DNA of 64,000 nt from assembly GCA_035604685.1 (NCBI GenBank), contig DATNIB010000035.1, forward strand, positions 67,445 to 131,444, written 5' to 3'. Within the stretch, counting starts at the first letter, position 1; every line of letters starts with the position of its first letter. Below the pieces are notes generated by a model, which searched no databases, had not been told where the DNA came from, and worked only from the letters and a program-made list of their open reading frames with translations. The position numbers and the translations under genes are program-made. This document shows, piece by piece, positions 54,202 to 61,885 of the stretch. The DNA is from DATNIB01 sp035604685. Lineage in GTDB: Bacteria > Actinomycetota > Acidimicrobiia > Acidimicrobiales > RAAP-2.

Positions 54202-55083
54202 ATGCTCCGCTTGGTGATCCCCAAGGGCTCGCTCGAGGCCGCCACCCTCCAGCTGTTCGCGGAGGCGGATCTGGCGGTCCAGCGCTCGTCTGAGGTCGAC
54301 TACCGGGCCGTCATCGACGACGCGCGGATCGACGAGGTGCGCATCCTGCGGCCCCAGGAGATCCCCGTCTACGTGGCCGCCGGGTTGTTCGACCTCGGGA
54401 TCGCCGGCCACGACTGGGTGGCGGAGCGGTCGGCCGACGTCGTCACGCTGGGCGAGCTCGGCTACTCCAAGTCGAGCGGCCACCCGGTGCGGATCGTGGT
54501 GGCGGTGGCCGCCGACTCGCCGATCCAGTCGCTGGCCGACTTCACCCGCTGGGACCGACCGGTGCGCGTATCGACCGAGTACCTCGAGATCACGCGGCGC
54601 GCGTTCGGCGAGCAGGGCATCAAGGCGGACATCTCCTTCTCCTACGGTGCGACCGAGGCCAAGGTGCCCGACATCGCCGACTGTGTGGTGGACCTGACCG
54701 AGACGGGCCGCGCGCTGCGCGCCGCCGGCCTGCGCATCGTCGACACGCTGCTCGAGTCGCGCACCGAGCTCATCGCCAACCCGGCGTCGGCGGCCGATCC
54801 GATGAAGCGCCGGGCGATGGACCAGGTGCTGGTGCTGCTCCAGGGGACCCTCGAAGCGCGCGGCAAGGTGCTGGTCAAGCTGAACGTGTCCGAGGACCGG
54901 CTGGCGGCGGTCCTGGGTGGGCTGCCCAGCCTGCGCTCGCCCACGATCTCGGAGCTGGCCGGCGGGGGCTACGCGGTCGAGACGGTGGTGCAGAAGAACG
55001 AGATCAACCGGCTCATCCCGGCCCTCAAGGAACAGGGCGCGACCGACATCTTGGAGCTCGCGCTCTCCAAGATCGTCCATTGA
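54202..55083 (+). CDS. hisG: ATP phosphoribosyltransferase HisG, long form
   Basis: A 293-residue enzyme, the first step of histidine synthesis. The catalytic bilobed domain has LVIPKGSLEAATLQLF, GLFDLGIAGHDWV and YGATEAKVPDIADCVVDLTETG (PRPP-binding region). The C-terminal regulatory domain (about residues 215-293, VKLNVSEDRLAAVLGGLPSLRSPTI) binds histidine, marking the long form that works without HisZ. No other his genes are present here. The stop overlaps the TTG of the next gene. Confidence 0.95.
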   Translation: MLRLVIPKGSLEAATLQLFAEADLAVQRSSEVDYRAVIDDARIDEVRILRPQEIPVYVAAGLFDLGIAGHDWVAERSADVVTLGELGYSKSSGHPVRIVVAVAADSPIQSLADFTRWDRPVRVSTEYLEITRRAFGEQGIKADISFSYGATEAKVPDIADCVVDLTETGRALRAAGLRIVDTLLESRTELIANPASAADPMKRRAMDQVLVLLQGTLEARGKVLVKLNVSEDRLAAVLGGLPSLRSPTISELAGGGYAVETVVQKNEINRLIPALKEQGATDILELALSKIVH

Positions 55084-55334
55084 CCAAGGGGGCCGCGGGC
55101 GCGGCGGCGCGCTGGCCGTCGGTCGACGCCCGGCTGGTGACGGGCACCGTCGCGTCCTTCGACGACGCGCGCGGGGTCGGCACGGTGGCCGACGACGGGG
55201 GTGGGGAGCTGTTCTTCCACTGCAGCGAGATCGCCGACGGCAGCCGCCAGATCGAGGTGGGCCGGCCGGTGTCCTTCGTCGTCTCGCCGGGGCACCGGGG
55301 CCGGCTCGAGGCGCGCCACGTGGAGAAGCGCTGA
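55080..55334 (+). CDS. Cold-shock-domain-like protein
   Basis: An 84-residue single-domain protein with a divergent cold-shock (OB) fold: LVTGTVASFDDARGVGTVADDGG, then ELFFHCSEIADGSRQIEVGRPVSFVV. The FFHCSEI segment resembles RNP2 (VFVHxSxI), but the RNP1 motif is degenerate because KGFGFI is replaced by RGVGTV, losing aromatic residues that stack on RNA. It starts at TTG 55080 in a TTGA overlap with the hisG stop. It probably binds nucleic acid weakly or has another role. Confidence 0.75.
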   Translation: MTKGAAGAAARWPSVDARLVTGTVASFDDARGVGTVADDGGGELFFHCSEIADGSRQIEVGRPVSFVVSPGHRGRLEARHVEKR

Positions 55335-55339
55335 GGCCG

Positions 55340-55819
55340 TCAGGACGCGGTGCCGGCCACCCCGTTGGGATGGTGGTCGCCGGCGCTCTCGGCGGCCCGG
55401 GTGGCGGCCTCCACCTGGACGAATCCGAGGCGGATCTGGGCCAGAGCCTCGCGCAGCTGGGGCTCGGTCCCGCCCAGGCGGCCGGCCAGGCCCTCGATCA
55501 GGACGCCCAGCGCGTCGATGGCCAGCCGGGCCTGCTCGAGGAGCGGCGGCCGCTGGGAGAGGTAGACGGCGGACAGCTCGAAGAGGCCGTAGCAGTGGTT
55601 GGCGACGACGATGTCGGCCGGGGTCTCGGCCAGCTGGCGCCGGAGCGCCTCGATCTCCTCGGGGTCGGGCGGGTCCGCCCGGTCCTCCGGCCCCGCTTCG
55701 TCGAACCCGCCCGGCGCGTCCGGCCGGTCGTCGGCCGCGCCGCTGCGAGCACCCGGGCGGCCGGCGGCCGAGGACGGATCCACCGGGTGTTCGCCCGACG
55801 GTGTCCAAAGGGTGCTCAT
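55340..55819 (-). CDS. DUF1844-like protein next to infC
   Basis: A 159-residue protein. The N-terminal 50 residues are proline- and acid-rich and probably disordered. The C-terminal helical part (ADIVVANHCYGLFELSAVYLSQRPPLLEQARLAIDALG in outline, ending LREALAQIRLGFVQV) resembles DUF1844, a domain commonly found beside infC in Actinobacteria. The function is unknown. Its ATG at 55819 lies 6 bases from TAGGGT, half of a symmetric -10 element shared with infC. It converges with the cold-shock-like gene. Confidence 0.75.
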   Translation of the reverse strand: MSTLWTPSGEHPVDPSSAAGRPGARSGAADDRPDAPGGFDEAGPEDRADPPDPEEIEALRRQLAETPADIVVANHCYGLFELSAVYLSQRPPLLEQARLAIDALGVLIEGLAGRLGGTEPQLREALAQIRLGFVQVEAATRAAESAGDHHPNGVAGTAS

Positions 55820-55824
55820 GCTGG

Positions 55825-55831
55825 TACCCTA
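55825..55831. promoter_or_regulatory. Symmetric bidirectional -10 box between the DUF1844 gene and infC
   Basis: TACCCTA reads TACCCT on the plus strand (for infC, with a long leader) and TAGGGT on the minus strand (6 bases before the DUF1844 ATG). It is the same TANNNTA architecture as at 14816-14822. Confidence 0.5.
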
Positions 55832-55874
55832 CTCAGTTGAATGACAGGGAAAGCGGGGCAGCGTTGACGCCTCC

Positions 55875-56027
55875 ACCTGGCCACCACATGCACCACGCCG
55901 TGCATGTGCAGCACCAAGGTGCGCCAGGTCGATGTGGGACCCACCGGACGTGTGCCGGCTGGCGCGCCGCTCTCCTCGGACAACCAGCGCGGATGGTCCG
56001 CGCCCATGACGAGAAGGGTGGTGCCGC
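55875..56027 (+). promoter_or_regulatory. Structured infC leader RNA, candidate autoregulatory element
   Basis: A three-way junction is predicted by eye: outer stem ACCTGGC/GCCAGGT (55875-55881 with 55923-55929), hairpin CACATGCAC/GTGCATGTG (55885-55893 with 55900-55908) and hairpin GCACCAAGGTGC (55911-55922). Further on, GCGCGGA/TCCGCGC (55987-55993 with 55997-56003) forms a stem just before the ribosome-binding region AAGGGTGG (56014-56021). A leader before infC-rpmI-rplT is the known place for L20-mediated autoregulation in other bacteria. Confidence 0.5.
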
Positions 56028-56735
56028 ATAGTCACCGAGGCCACCAACGAACACCGGATCAATGAACGGATTCGTGCCCGCGAGGTTCGGCTCGTCGACC
56101 CCGACGGCCAACAGCTAGGGATCAAGCCTCTGCCCGAGGCGCTCACGATCGCTCGCGGTCTCGATCTCGATCTGGTCGAGGTGGCGCCCATGGCGAACCC
56201 ACCGGTGTGCCGGATCATGGACTATGGCAAGTTCAAGTTCGACGAGGCACAGCGCGCGAAGGAGTCACGGCGCAAGACTGTCCACGTCGGGATCAAGGAG
56301 ATGAAGTACCGGCCGAAGATCGGTCCGGGGGACTTCGACACCAAGACCCGTCAGGTGGCCCGGTTCCTCGGCGAGGGACACAAGGTGAAGCTCACCATCA
56401 TGTTCCGCGGTCGTGAGGTGTTCCATCCCGAGTTGGGCAAGCGGATTCTCGACCGCGTCGCAGAAGAGTTGGGCGATTCGGCCAAGATCGAATCCGAGCC
56501 GCGCTTGGACGGACGCAACATGGTCATGGTCCTCGCGCCGGACAAGCGGGCCCGCCAGGCGGCGGCCTCCCGGGCGGCGCGCGACGGTGGAGCGGGATCC
56601 GACGGGGTGGGCCCGACGGTGGTGACGAGCGAGGCGGTGGCCGCGGCGGCGGACGGCACGGCGGCGCAGAACGGCGACGCACCGGCCGAGGACACAGCAG
56701 TACCAGCGGCGCCCGAGACGAGAGACGAGGCCTGA
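56028..56735 (+). CDS. infC: Translation initiation factor IF-3
   Basis: A 235-residue IF-3. The N-domain starts NEHRINERIRAREVRLVDPDG, then LDLVEVAPMANPPVCRIMDYGKFKF; the C-domain includes KEMKYRPKIGPGDFDTKTRQVARFL and KVKLTIMFRGRE, ending MVMVLAPDKRAR. An alanine-rich tail of about 60 residues is unusual. No ATG, GTG or TTG precedes the conserved N-terminus after the in-frame stop at 56007, so the start is most likely ATA 56028, a rare codon like the AUU used by E. coli infC for autoregulation. AAGGGTGG sits 6 bases upstream. Confidence 0.95.
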   Translation: MVTEATNEHRINERIRAREVRLVDPDGQQLGIKPLPEALTIARGLDLDLVEVAPMANPPVCRIMDYGKFKFDEAQRAKESRRKTVHVGIKEMKYRPKIGPGDFDTKTRQVARFLGEGHKVKLTIMFRGREVFHPELGKRILDRVAEELGDSAKIESEPRLDGRNMVMVLAPDKRARQAAASRAARDGGAGSDGVGPTVVTSEAVAAAADGTAAQNGDAPAEDTAVPAAPETRDEA

Positions 56736-56738
56736 GCG

Positions 56739-56933
56739 ATGCCCAAGATGAAGACGGACCGGGGTGCGGCCAAGCGCATCAAGGTGACTGGCACGGGGCG
56801 CCTTCGTCGCCGCCAGGCCTTCAAGTCCCACATGCTGGAGAAGAAGTCCAGCGTTCGCACGCGGCGTCTCAGCCGCGAGGCGGACATTGCCAAGGCCGAC
56901 GAGCGGCAGGTCCGCCGCCTCCTCGGCCTCTAG
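56739..56933 (+). CDS. rpmI: Ribosomal protein L35
   Basis: A 64-residue basic ribosomal protein of the large subunit. MPKMKTDRGAAKRIKVTGTGRLRRR at the start and the later HMLEKKSSVRTRRLSRE are diagnostic. ATG 56739 is three bases after infC, so they share a transcript. The usual infC-rpmI-rplT order is kept. Confidence 0.97.
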   Translation: MPKMKTDRGAAKRIKVTGTGRLRRRQAFKSHMLEKKSSVRTRRLSREADIAKADERQVRRLLGL

Positions 56934-56967
56934 CGCCCCCGCCGGCGGCGGTCAGCCGGCCTACGGT

Positions 56968-56984
56968 CCCGGGCGCCGCCCGGG
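56968..56984 (+). promoter_or_regulatory. Hairpin in the rpmI-rplT gap
   Basis: CCCGGGC (56968-56974) pairs perfectly with GCCCGGG (56978-56984) around a GCC loop. It sits within a 102-base gap, long for this operon, and could be a processing site or an L20-responsive element. AAAGGGAGG precedes the rplT ATG. Confidence 0.35.
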
Positions 56985-57035
56985 CACCGACGCAGGCATC
57001 CGACCCGCCCGCACGACTCGAAAGGGAGGACCCAG

Positions 57036-57425
57036 ATGGCGAGAGTGAAGCGCTCCGTCCACGGCCGCAAGCACCACCGCGCCGTCCTCGAGCAGGCCAA
57101 GGGCTACTACGGGAACAAGAGCCGCTCCTACCGGGCAGCCAACGAGCAGCTGATGCACTCCATGCAGTACGCGTACCGGGACCGGCGCGCCCGCAAGGGG
57201 GACTTCCGCCAGCTCTGGATCCAGCGCATCAACGCCGGCGCGCGCGCGAACGGGGTGAGCTACAGCCGATTCATCGCGGGCCTGCACCGGGCCGGGGTCG
57301 GGGTGGACCGAAAGATCCTGGCCGACCTGGCCGTGAGCGACGCCGAGGCGTTCAGTGCGCTGGTCGGCGTGGCCCAGGGGGCCATGGCCGAGGGAGCGCC
57401 GACGCCGTCCGAGGCCGCCTCCTGA
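57036..57425 (+). CDS. rplT: Ribosomal protein L20
   Basis: A 129-residue 23S rRNA-binding protein essential for early large-subunit assembly. The basic N-terminus ARVKRSVHGRKHHRAVLEQAKGYYG and the later DRRARKGDFRQLWIQRINAG are standard. About ten residues (AEGAPTPSEAAS) extend the C-terminus beyond the usual length. In many bacteria L20 represses its own operon through the leader RNA. The stop overlaps a CTG that appears to start the next gene. Confidence 0.97.
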   Translation: MARVKRSVHGRKHHRAVLEQAKGYYGNKSRSYRAANEQLMHSMQYAYRDRRARKGDFRQLWIQRINAGARANGVSYSRFIAGLHRAGVGVDRKILADLAVSDAEAFSALVGVAQGAMAEGAPTPSEAAS

Positions 57426-58285
57426 GCCAGGGGCTCGAGTACACCCACCAGCGGGTCCGGCGCCTTCGCCGGCTGCTGGCCAAGCGCGCCACCCGCTGGA
57501 CCGAGCGCGTGTTCGTGGCGGAGGGGCCCGAGTTGCTGCGCGCCGCGCTGGCGGCGGGCGCGGTGCCAGAGTCCGTCTACGTGGCTGCCGGCGCCCGCGG
57601 GCAGCGGACGGTGGCCGGGGTGGTGGCCGAGGCGGAGGCGGCCGGGAGCCGCGTGTTCGACCTCGCCCCGGGGGTGGCCGATCGGGTGGCCGACACCGTG
57701 ACCGGCCAGTCGCTGTTCTCGCTCGTCTCGATGGTCGACGTCGCCCTCGGATCGCTCGACCCGGTGACGCTGGCCGTCGTCTGCGTCGACGTGCGTGACC
57801 CCGGCAACGCGGGCACGGTGCTGCGGACCGCCGACGCCGCGGGCGCCGACGTGGTGGCCTGCTGCGGCACCACGGTCGACCCGTTCAACCCCAAGACCGT
57901 GCGCTCGTCGGCCGGCTCGATCTTCGGCGTGCCCCTGGTCGTCGACCCCGACGCCGGCGCCGTGCTGGCGGCGCTGCGCGAGCGTGGCGTGCGCTGTGTG
58001 GGCACCGCGGTGCGCGACGGAGAGGACTACGCGGCCCGGGATTGGAGCGCGCCGAGCGCCCTCGTGCTCGGCAACGAGGCGGCGGGCCTCCCGCCCGCCC
58101 TCCTGGTCCAGCTCGACGGCGTGGTGCGCATCCCGTTGGCCGGCCGGGCCGAGTCGCTCAACGTCGGGGTGGCCTGCGGCGTGCTGTGCTTCGAGATCCT
58201 GCGCCAGCGGCGCGGACCGGCGACGGCTGGGGGCTCTACGATGCCCGGAATGTCGGAAACGCCCAGGCAGGACTCGGTCGAGTGA
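57422..58285 (+). CDS. TrmH/SpoU-family RNA 2'-O-ribose methyltransferase
   Basis: A 287-residue knotted (SPOUT) methyltransferase acting on rRNA or tRNA. The N-terminal substrate domain is HQRVRRLRRLLAKRATRWTERVFVAEGPELL; the catalytic knot has VCVDVRDPGNAGTVLRTADAAG (motif 1), LVLGNEAAGLPP (motif 2) and VRIPLAGRAESLNVGVACGVL (motif 3). The conserved N-terminal residues lie upstream of the first GTG (57509). The best start is CTG 57422, overlapping the rplT stop as CTGA. The last 12 codons also form a possible leaderless mini-ORF before pheS. The gene commonly lies between rplT and pheS. Confidence 0.92.
   Translation: MSQGLEYTHQRVRRLRRLLAKRATRWTERVFVAEGPELLRAALAAGAVPESVYVAAGARGQRTVAGVVAEAEAAGSRVFDLAPGVADRVADTVTGQSLFSLVSMVDVALGSLDPVTLAVVCVDVRDPGNAGTVLRTADAAGADVVACCGTTVDPFNPKTVRSSAGSIFGVPLVVDPDAGAVLAALRERGVRCVGTAVRDGEDYAARDWSAPSALVLGNEAAGLPPALLVQLDGVVRIPLAGRAESLNVGVACGVLCFEILRQRRGPATAGGSTMPGMSETPRQDSVE
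58237..58242 (+). promoter_or_regulatory. -10 box TACGAT inside the SpoU gene, ahead of a mini-ORF and pheS
   Basis: TACGAT ends 7 bases before ATG 58250. That ATG opens an 11-codon ORF (MSETPRQDSVE, in frame with the SpoU end) whose TGA overlaps the pheS GTG. A pheS transcript from here would be leaderless with a coupled short ORF. Confidence 0.4.
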
Positions 58286-59361
58286 CGGAGGCGGCGGGGG
58301 CCGAGACCCTGGACGCGGCCGCCCTCGAGTCGGCCGGTGCCGAGCGCCTGCGGGCCGCCCAGTCGACCGAGCAGCTGGCGGAGGCCGAGGCGGCGGTCCT
58401 CGGCAAGCGCTCGCCCCTGGCCCTCGCCCGCGCCGCGCTGGGTGCGCTCGAGCACGAGGAGCGCAAGCGCCGCGGGGGCCAGCTGAACGACGTCCGCACC
58501 CGGCTGTCCCTCCTGGCCGAGGAGCGGCGGGCCGAGCTGGCCGGACTCGAGCGGCGTCGCGACCTCGAGGCAGACCGGCTCGACCTGAGCGAGGTGGTGC
58601 TGGCGTCGGTCACCGCGCCGGTCGAGCGGGGCCACATGCACCTCGTCACGCGCACCCGGGACGCGCTGGAGGACGTCTTCGTCGGCATGGGATTCAGCGT
58701 GGCCGAGGGACCAGAGGCCGAGACCGACTGGTACAACTTCGAGGCCCTCAACATCCCGCCCGCCCATCCGGCGCGCACGATGTACGACAGCTTCTACCTC
58801 CAGCTGGGCGAGCCCGAGACCGTCGTGCTGCGGACCCACACCTCGCCGGTGCAGATCCGGCTCATGGAGTCGGCCGTGGCCGAGGGCTCCCTCCCCATCC
58901 ACGCGGTGATGCCCGGACGGTGCTTCCGGCGGGACACCCCCGACGCCCGCCACCTCCCGGTGTTCCACCAGATCGAGGGGTTGGTGGTCGATAGGGGCAT
59001 CACGTTCGCCGACCTGGCGGGCACCATCGAGACCTTCACCACCGCCTACTTCGGCCCCGACATCCACTCGCGGCTGCGTCCCGCCTACTTCCCCTTCACC
59101 GAGCCGTCGGCCGAGTACGAGATCACCTGCACCATCTGCCGGGGCAGCGGCTGCCGCACCTGTTCGTCGACGGGCTGGATCGAGCTCGGCGGGTGCGGCA
59201 TGGTCGACCCGGCGGTGTTCACGGCGGTGGGCATCGACGCCGCATCGTGGTCAGGCTTCGCCTTCGGATTCGGGATCGACCGCTGCGCGCAGATGCGCCA
59301 CGAGATCGCCGACATGCGCGCCCTGATCGAGAACGACATCCGGTTCCTCGAGCAGTTCTGA
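58282..59361 (+). CDS. pheS: Phenylalanyl-tRNA synthetase alpha subunit PheS
   Basis: A 359-residue class II synthetase subunit. An N-terminal coiled coil (residues 20-100) precedes the catalytic core: GFSVAEGPEAETDWYNFEALNIP (motif 1 region), RTHTSPVQIRLM, PGRCFRRDTPDARHLPVFHQIEGL (motif 2) and FAFGFGIDRCAQMRHEI (motif 3). A four-cysteine knuckle CTICRGSGCRTC precedes GWIELGGCGMVDP, as in some other bacterial PheS proteins. GTG 58282 overlaps the preceding stop (GTGA). pheT follows after six bases. Confidence 0.97.
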   Translation: MTEAAGAETLDAAALESAGAERLRAAQSTEQLAEAEAAVLGKRSPLALARAALGALEHEERKRRGGQLNDVRTRLSLLAEERRAELAGLERRRDLEADRLDLSEVVLASVTAPVERGHMHLVTRTRDALEDVFVGMGFSVAEGPEAETDWYNFEALNIPPAHPARTMYDSFYLQLGEPETVVLRTHTSPVQIRLMESAVAEGSLPIHAVMPGRCFRRDTPDARHLPVFHQIEGLVVDRGITFADLAGTIETFTTAYFGPDIHSRLRPAYFPFTEPSAEYEITCTICRGSGCRTCSSTGWIELGGCGMVDPAVFTAVGIDAASWSGFAFGFGIDRCAQMRHEIADMRALIENDIRFLEQF

Positions 59362-59367
59362 GGACCC

Positions 59368-61866
59368 GTGCGCACTCCGCTCTCGTGGTTGCGGGACTTC
59401 GCTCCCTTCCAAACCGACCTGGCCACCATGGCGGCGACGCTGGACGAGCTCGGGCTCGTGGTCGAGGGGATCGAACGCGTCGGCGAGGGGCTGGGCGACG
59501 TGTCGGTGGCCAGGGTGACCGAGATCGGCGCCATCGAGGGCGCCGACCGGATCCGGCGGGTGGTCGTCGATGCGGGCGATGGGGCGGTCGAGGTCGTCTG
59601 CGGGGCCTTCAACTTCGGCGAGGGCGACCTGGTGCCGCTGGTGCGGGCCGGCGCGGTGCTCCCGGGCGGCGTCGAGATCGCCCGGCGCACGATGCGCGGG
59701 GTGGTCTCCGACGGGATGCTGTGCTCGGGCCGGGAGCTCGGTCTCACCCACGACGGCGAGGGGCTGCTCATCCTGACCGACATCGACGGGGCCGTTCCGG
59801 GACAGCCGCTCACCGACGCACTCGGGATCGAGCCGGACGTCATCTTCGACATCACCGTCGAGGGGAACCGCCCCGACGCCTGGTGCATGGCGGGCATCGC
59901 CCGGGACCTGGCCGCCGCGCTGCACGTGCCCTTCTCGATGCCCGAGCCCGGCGCGGGGAGCGGGGTGGCGGGGCCGGCCGTCGAGACCCTGGCCAGTGCG
60001 GTGGTGGAGGCGCCGGAGCTGTGCCCGCGCCTCACCGTCCGCGTGGCCACCAACGTGACCGTCGGCCCGTCGCCCCGCTGGCTGGCCCGCCGGTTGCTCC
60101 TGGCGGGCATGCGGCCCATCAACAACGTGGTGGACGCCTCCAACTACGTCATGCTCGAACTGGGCCAACCCACCCACCCCTACGACCTCGACCGGCTGGG
60201 CGGCGCCGGGTTGCGGATCCGGCGGGCCCGGCGCGGGGAGCTGCTGACAACACTCGACGGCGTGCGCCGGACGCTCGGCGTCCCAGGGACCGGACTCGGC
60301 GAGACCGGGGAGGACTGCGTGATCTGCGACGCCGACGACACGGTCGTCGGAGTGGCGGGGATCATGGGTGGCGAGTCCTCCGAGATCTCGCCGGCCACCC
60401 GGCGCGTGCTCCTCGAAGCTGCGTACTTCTCGCCGATGGCGATCGCGCGGACCGGGAAGCGCCTACGCCTGCGCACGGAAGCATCGGCCCGCTTCGAGCG
60501 CGGGTGCGACCCGTGGGGGATCGATCGCGCCACCGACCGGTTCTTCGCGCTGCTCTCTTCGAGCTCGCCGTCCCTGTCGGTGGCCGCCGGGACCCTCGAC
60601 GTGCGCGGGGAGGTCCCCCGGCCGGTGGTGGTCCCAGTGGCGGTGGGTGCGGTGAACGCCTTGCTCGGCACCGCGCTCTCGAGCGAGCAGGTCACCGCCC
60701 TGCTCGAGCCCCTCGGCTTCGCCTGCACACCGGCGGGGGAAACGGGGGAGAGCGACCTGCTCACGGTCGCCGTCCCGACCAACCGGCCCGACATCAGACC
60801 GGCGCCCGAGGGGGTGGCGGACGTGGCCGAGGAGGTCGCGCGGACCTTCGGGTATTCGCGCATCGACCGGCACCAACCGACCTGGCCCGAACCCGGTGGG
60901 CTCTCGGACCGCCAGCGGGACCGGCGCCTGGTGCGCCAGGTGCTCTTCGGGTTGGGCGCGTCCGAGGCCTGGACACCCTCGTTCGTGGCCGACGAGGACC
61001 ACCGCCGGATCGGCCTGGGCGGCCCCGCCGTCGAGGTGACCAACCCCTTGGTGACCGCGGAGCGGTTCTTGCGTCGCGCCCAGCTGCCGGGCCTCCTGCG
61101 CGCCCTCGCCTACAACGCGGACCGGCGCCAGGGCGCCATCTCGCTGTTCGAGATCGGCACCGTGTTCTCGATGCCCGACGACAGCTCGGCCACGGCCACC
61201 GAGCGCGCCGGCGCGGGCGGCGCGCGTGGGGTGCGCCTGCCGGTCGAGCGTGAGCTGCTCTCGGCGGTCTTCGGCGACGAGAGCTCCGATGCCCGGCACG
61301 CCGTGGCCGCCTGGCACGTGCTGCGCGAGACCCTCGGGCTCGTCGGGGTGCGCGCGGCGCAAGGGGAGGGACCGGCCGGGGCGGGTCTGCACCCCAGCCG
61401 CTCGGCGCAGCTGGTGGAGGGTTCCGCCGCGACCCCGCTCGGCACGCTCGGTGAGGTCGATCCGTCGGTCGTGGCCTCCTTCGGGCTGGGCGAGCGCCGG
61501 GTCGGCTGGTTGGAGGTGGACCTCGGGCGGCTCCTCGACCGAAGCGTCGTCTCGCGCCGCTCCGAACTGTCGCGCCCGGTCAGCCGCTACCCCTCGTCGG
61601 ACATCGACCTGGCGCTTGTCGTCCGAGACGAGGTCCCGGCCGACCGGGTGGCCGAGGAGCTGGCGCGCGCCGGTGGCGACCTGCTCGAATCTGTCACGCT
61701 CTTCGACGTGTTCCGGGGCGCGAGCGTGCCCGAGGGGAGCCGGAGCCTCGCGTTCCGGTTGCGCTTCGGTGCGCTGGACCGCACGTTGACCGACGGGGAG
61801 GTGGGCGAGCTTCGACGGGCCTGCGTGGATGCGGTGCTGCAGGCCGTGGGAGCCACGCTGCGCTAG
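59368..61866 (+). CDS. pheT: Phenylalanyl-tRNA synthetase beta subunit PheT
   Basis: An 832-residue subunit forming the alpha2-beta2 enzyme with PheS. Domains in order: N-terminal LSWLRDFAPF; tRNA-binding OB fold (about residues 40-150, VVDAGDGAVEVVCGAFNFGEGDLVPL in outline); B3/B4 editing domain (about 215-380, NNVVDASNYVMLELGQPTHPYDLDRL); B5 domain near 410-500; a catalytic-like core; and the C-terminal FDX-ACB anticodon-binding domain (about 735-832, SRYPSSDIDLALVV, SLAFRLRFGALDRTLTDGEV). The length is normal. GTG 59368. Confidence 0.97.
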   Translation: MRTPLSWLRDFAPFQTDLATMAATLDELGLVVEGIERVGEGLGDVSVARVTEIGAIEGADRIRRVVVDAGDGAVEVVCGAFNFGEGDLVPLVRAGAVLPGGVEIARRTMRGVVSDGMLCSGRELGLTHDGEGLLILTDIDGAVPGQPLTDALGIEPDVIFDITVEGNRPDAWCMAGIARDLAAALHVPFSMPEPGAGSGVAGPAVETLASAVVEAPELCPRLTVRVATNVTVGPSPRWLARRLLLAGMRPINNVVDASNYVMLELGQPTHPYDLDRLGGAGLRIRRARRGELLTTLDGVRRTLGVPGTGLGETGEDCVICDADDTVVGVAGIMGGESSEISPATRRVLLEAAYFSPMAIARTGKRLRLRTEASARFERGCDPWGIDRATDRFFALLSSSSPSLSVAAGTLDVRGEVPRPVVVPVAVGAVNALLGTALSSEQVTALLEPLGFACTPAGETGESDLLTVAVPTNRPDIRPAPEGVADVAEEVARTFGYSRIDRHQPTWPEPGGLSDRQRDRRLVRQVLFGLGASEAWTPSFVADEDHRRIGLGGPAVEVTNPLVTAERFLRRAQLPGLLRALAYNADRRQGAISLFEIGTVFSMPDDSSATATERAGAGGARGVRLPVERELLSAVFGDESSDARHAVAAWHVLRETLGLVGVRAAQGEGPAGAGLHPSRSAQLVEGSAATPLGTLGEVDPSVVASFGLGERRVGWLEVDLGRLLDRSVVSRRSELSRPVSRYPSSDIDLALVVRDEVPADRVAEELARAGGDLLESVTLFDVFRGASVPEGSRSLAFRLRFGALDRTLTDGEVGELRRACVDAVLQAVGATLR

Positions 61867-61885
61867 GGGGAAGGACAAGGGGGAC

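Noticed and set aside
56181..56735. ATG 56181 as the infC start
   Set aside because: It would delete the conserved first 51 residues including RINERIR; IF-3 needs its N-domain.
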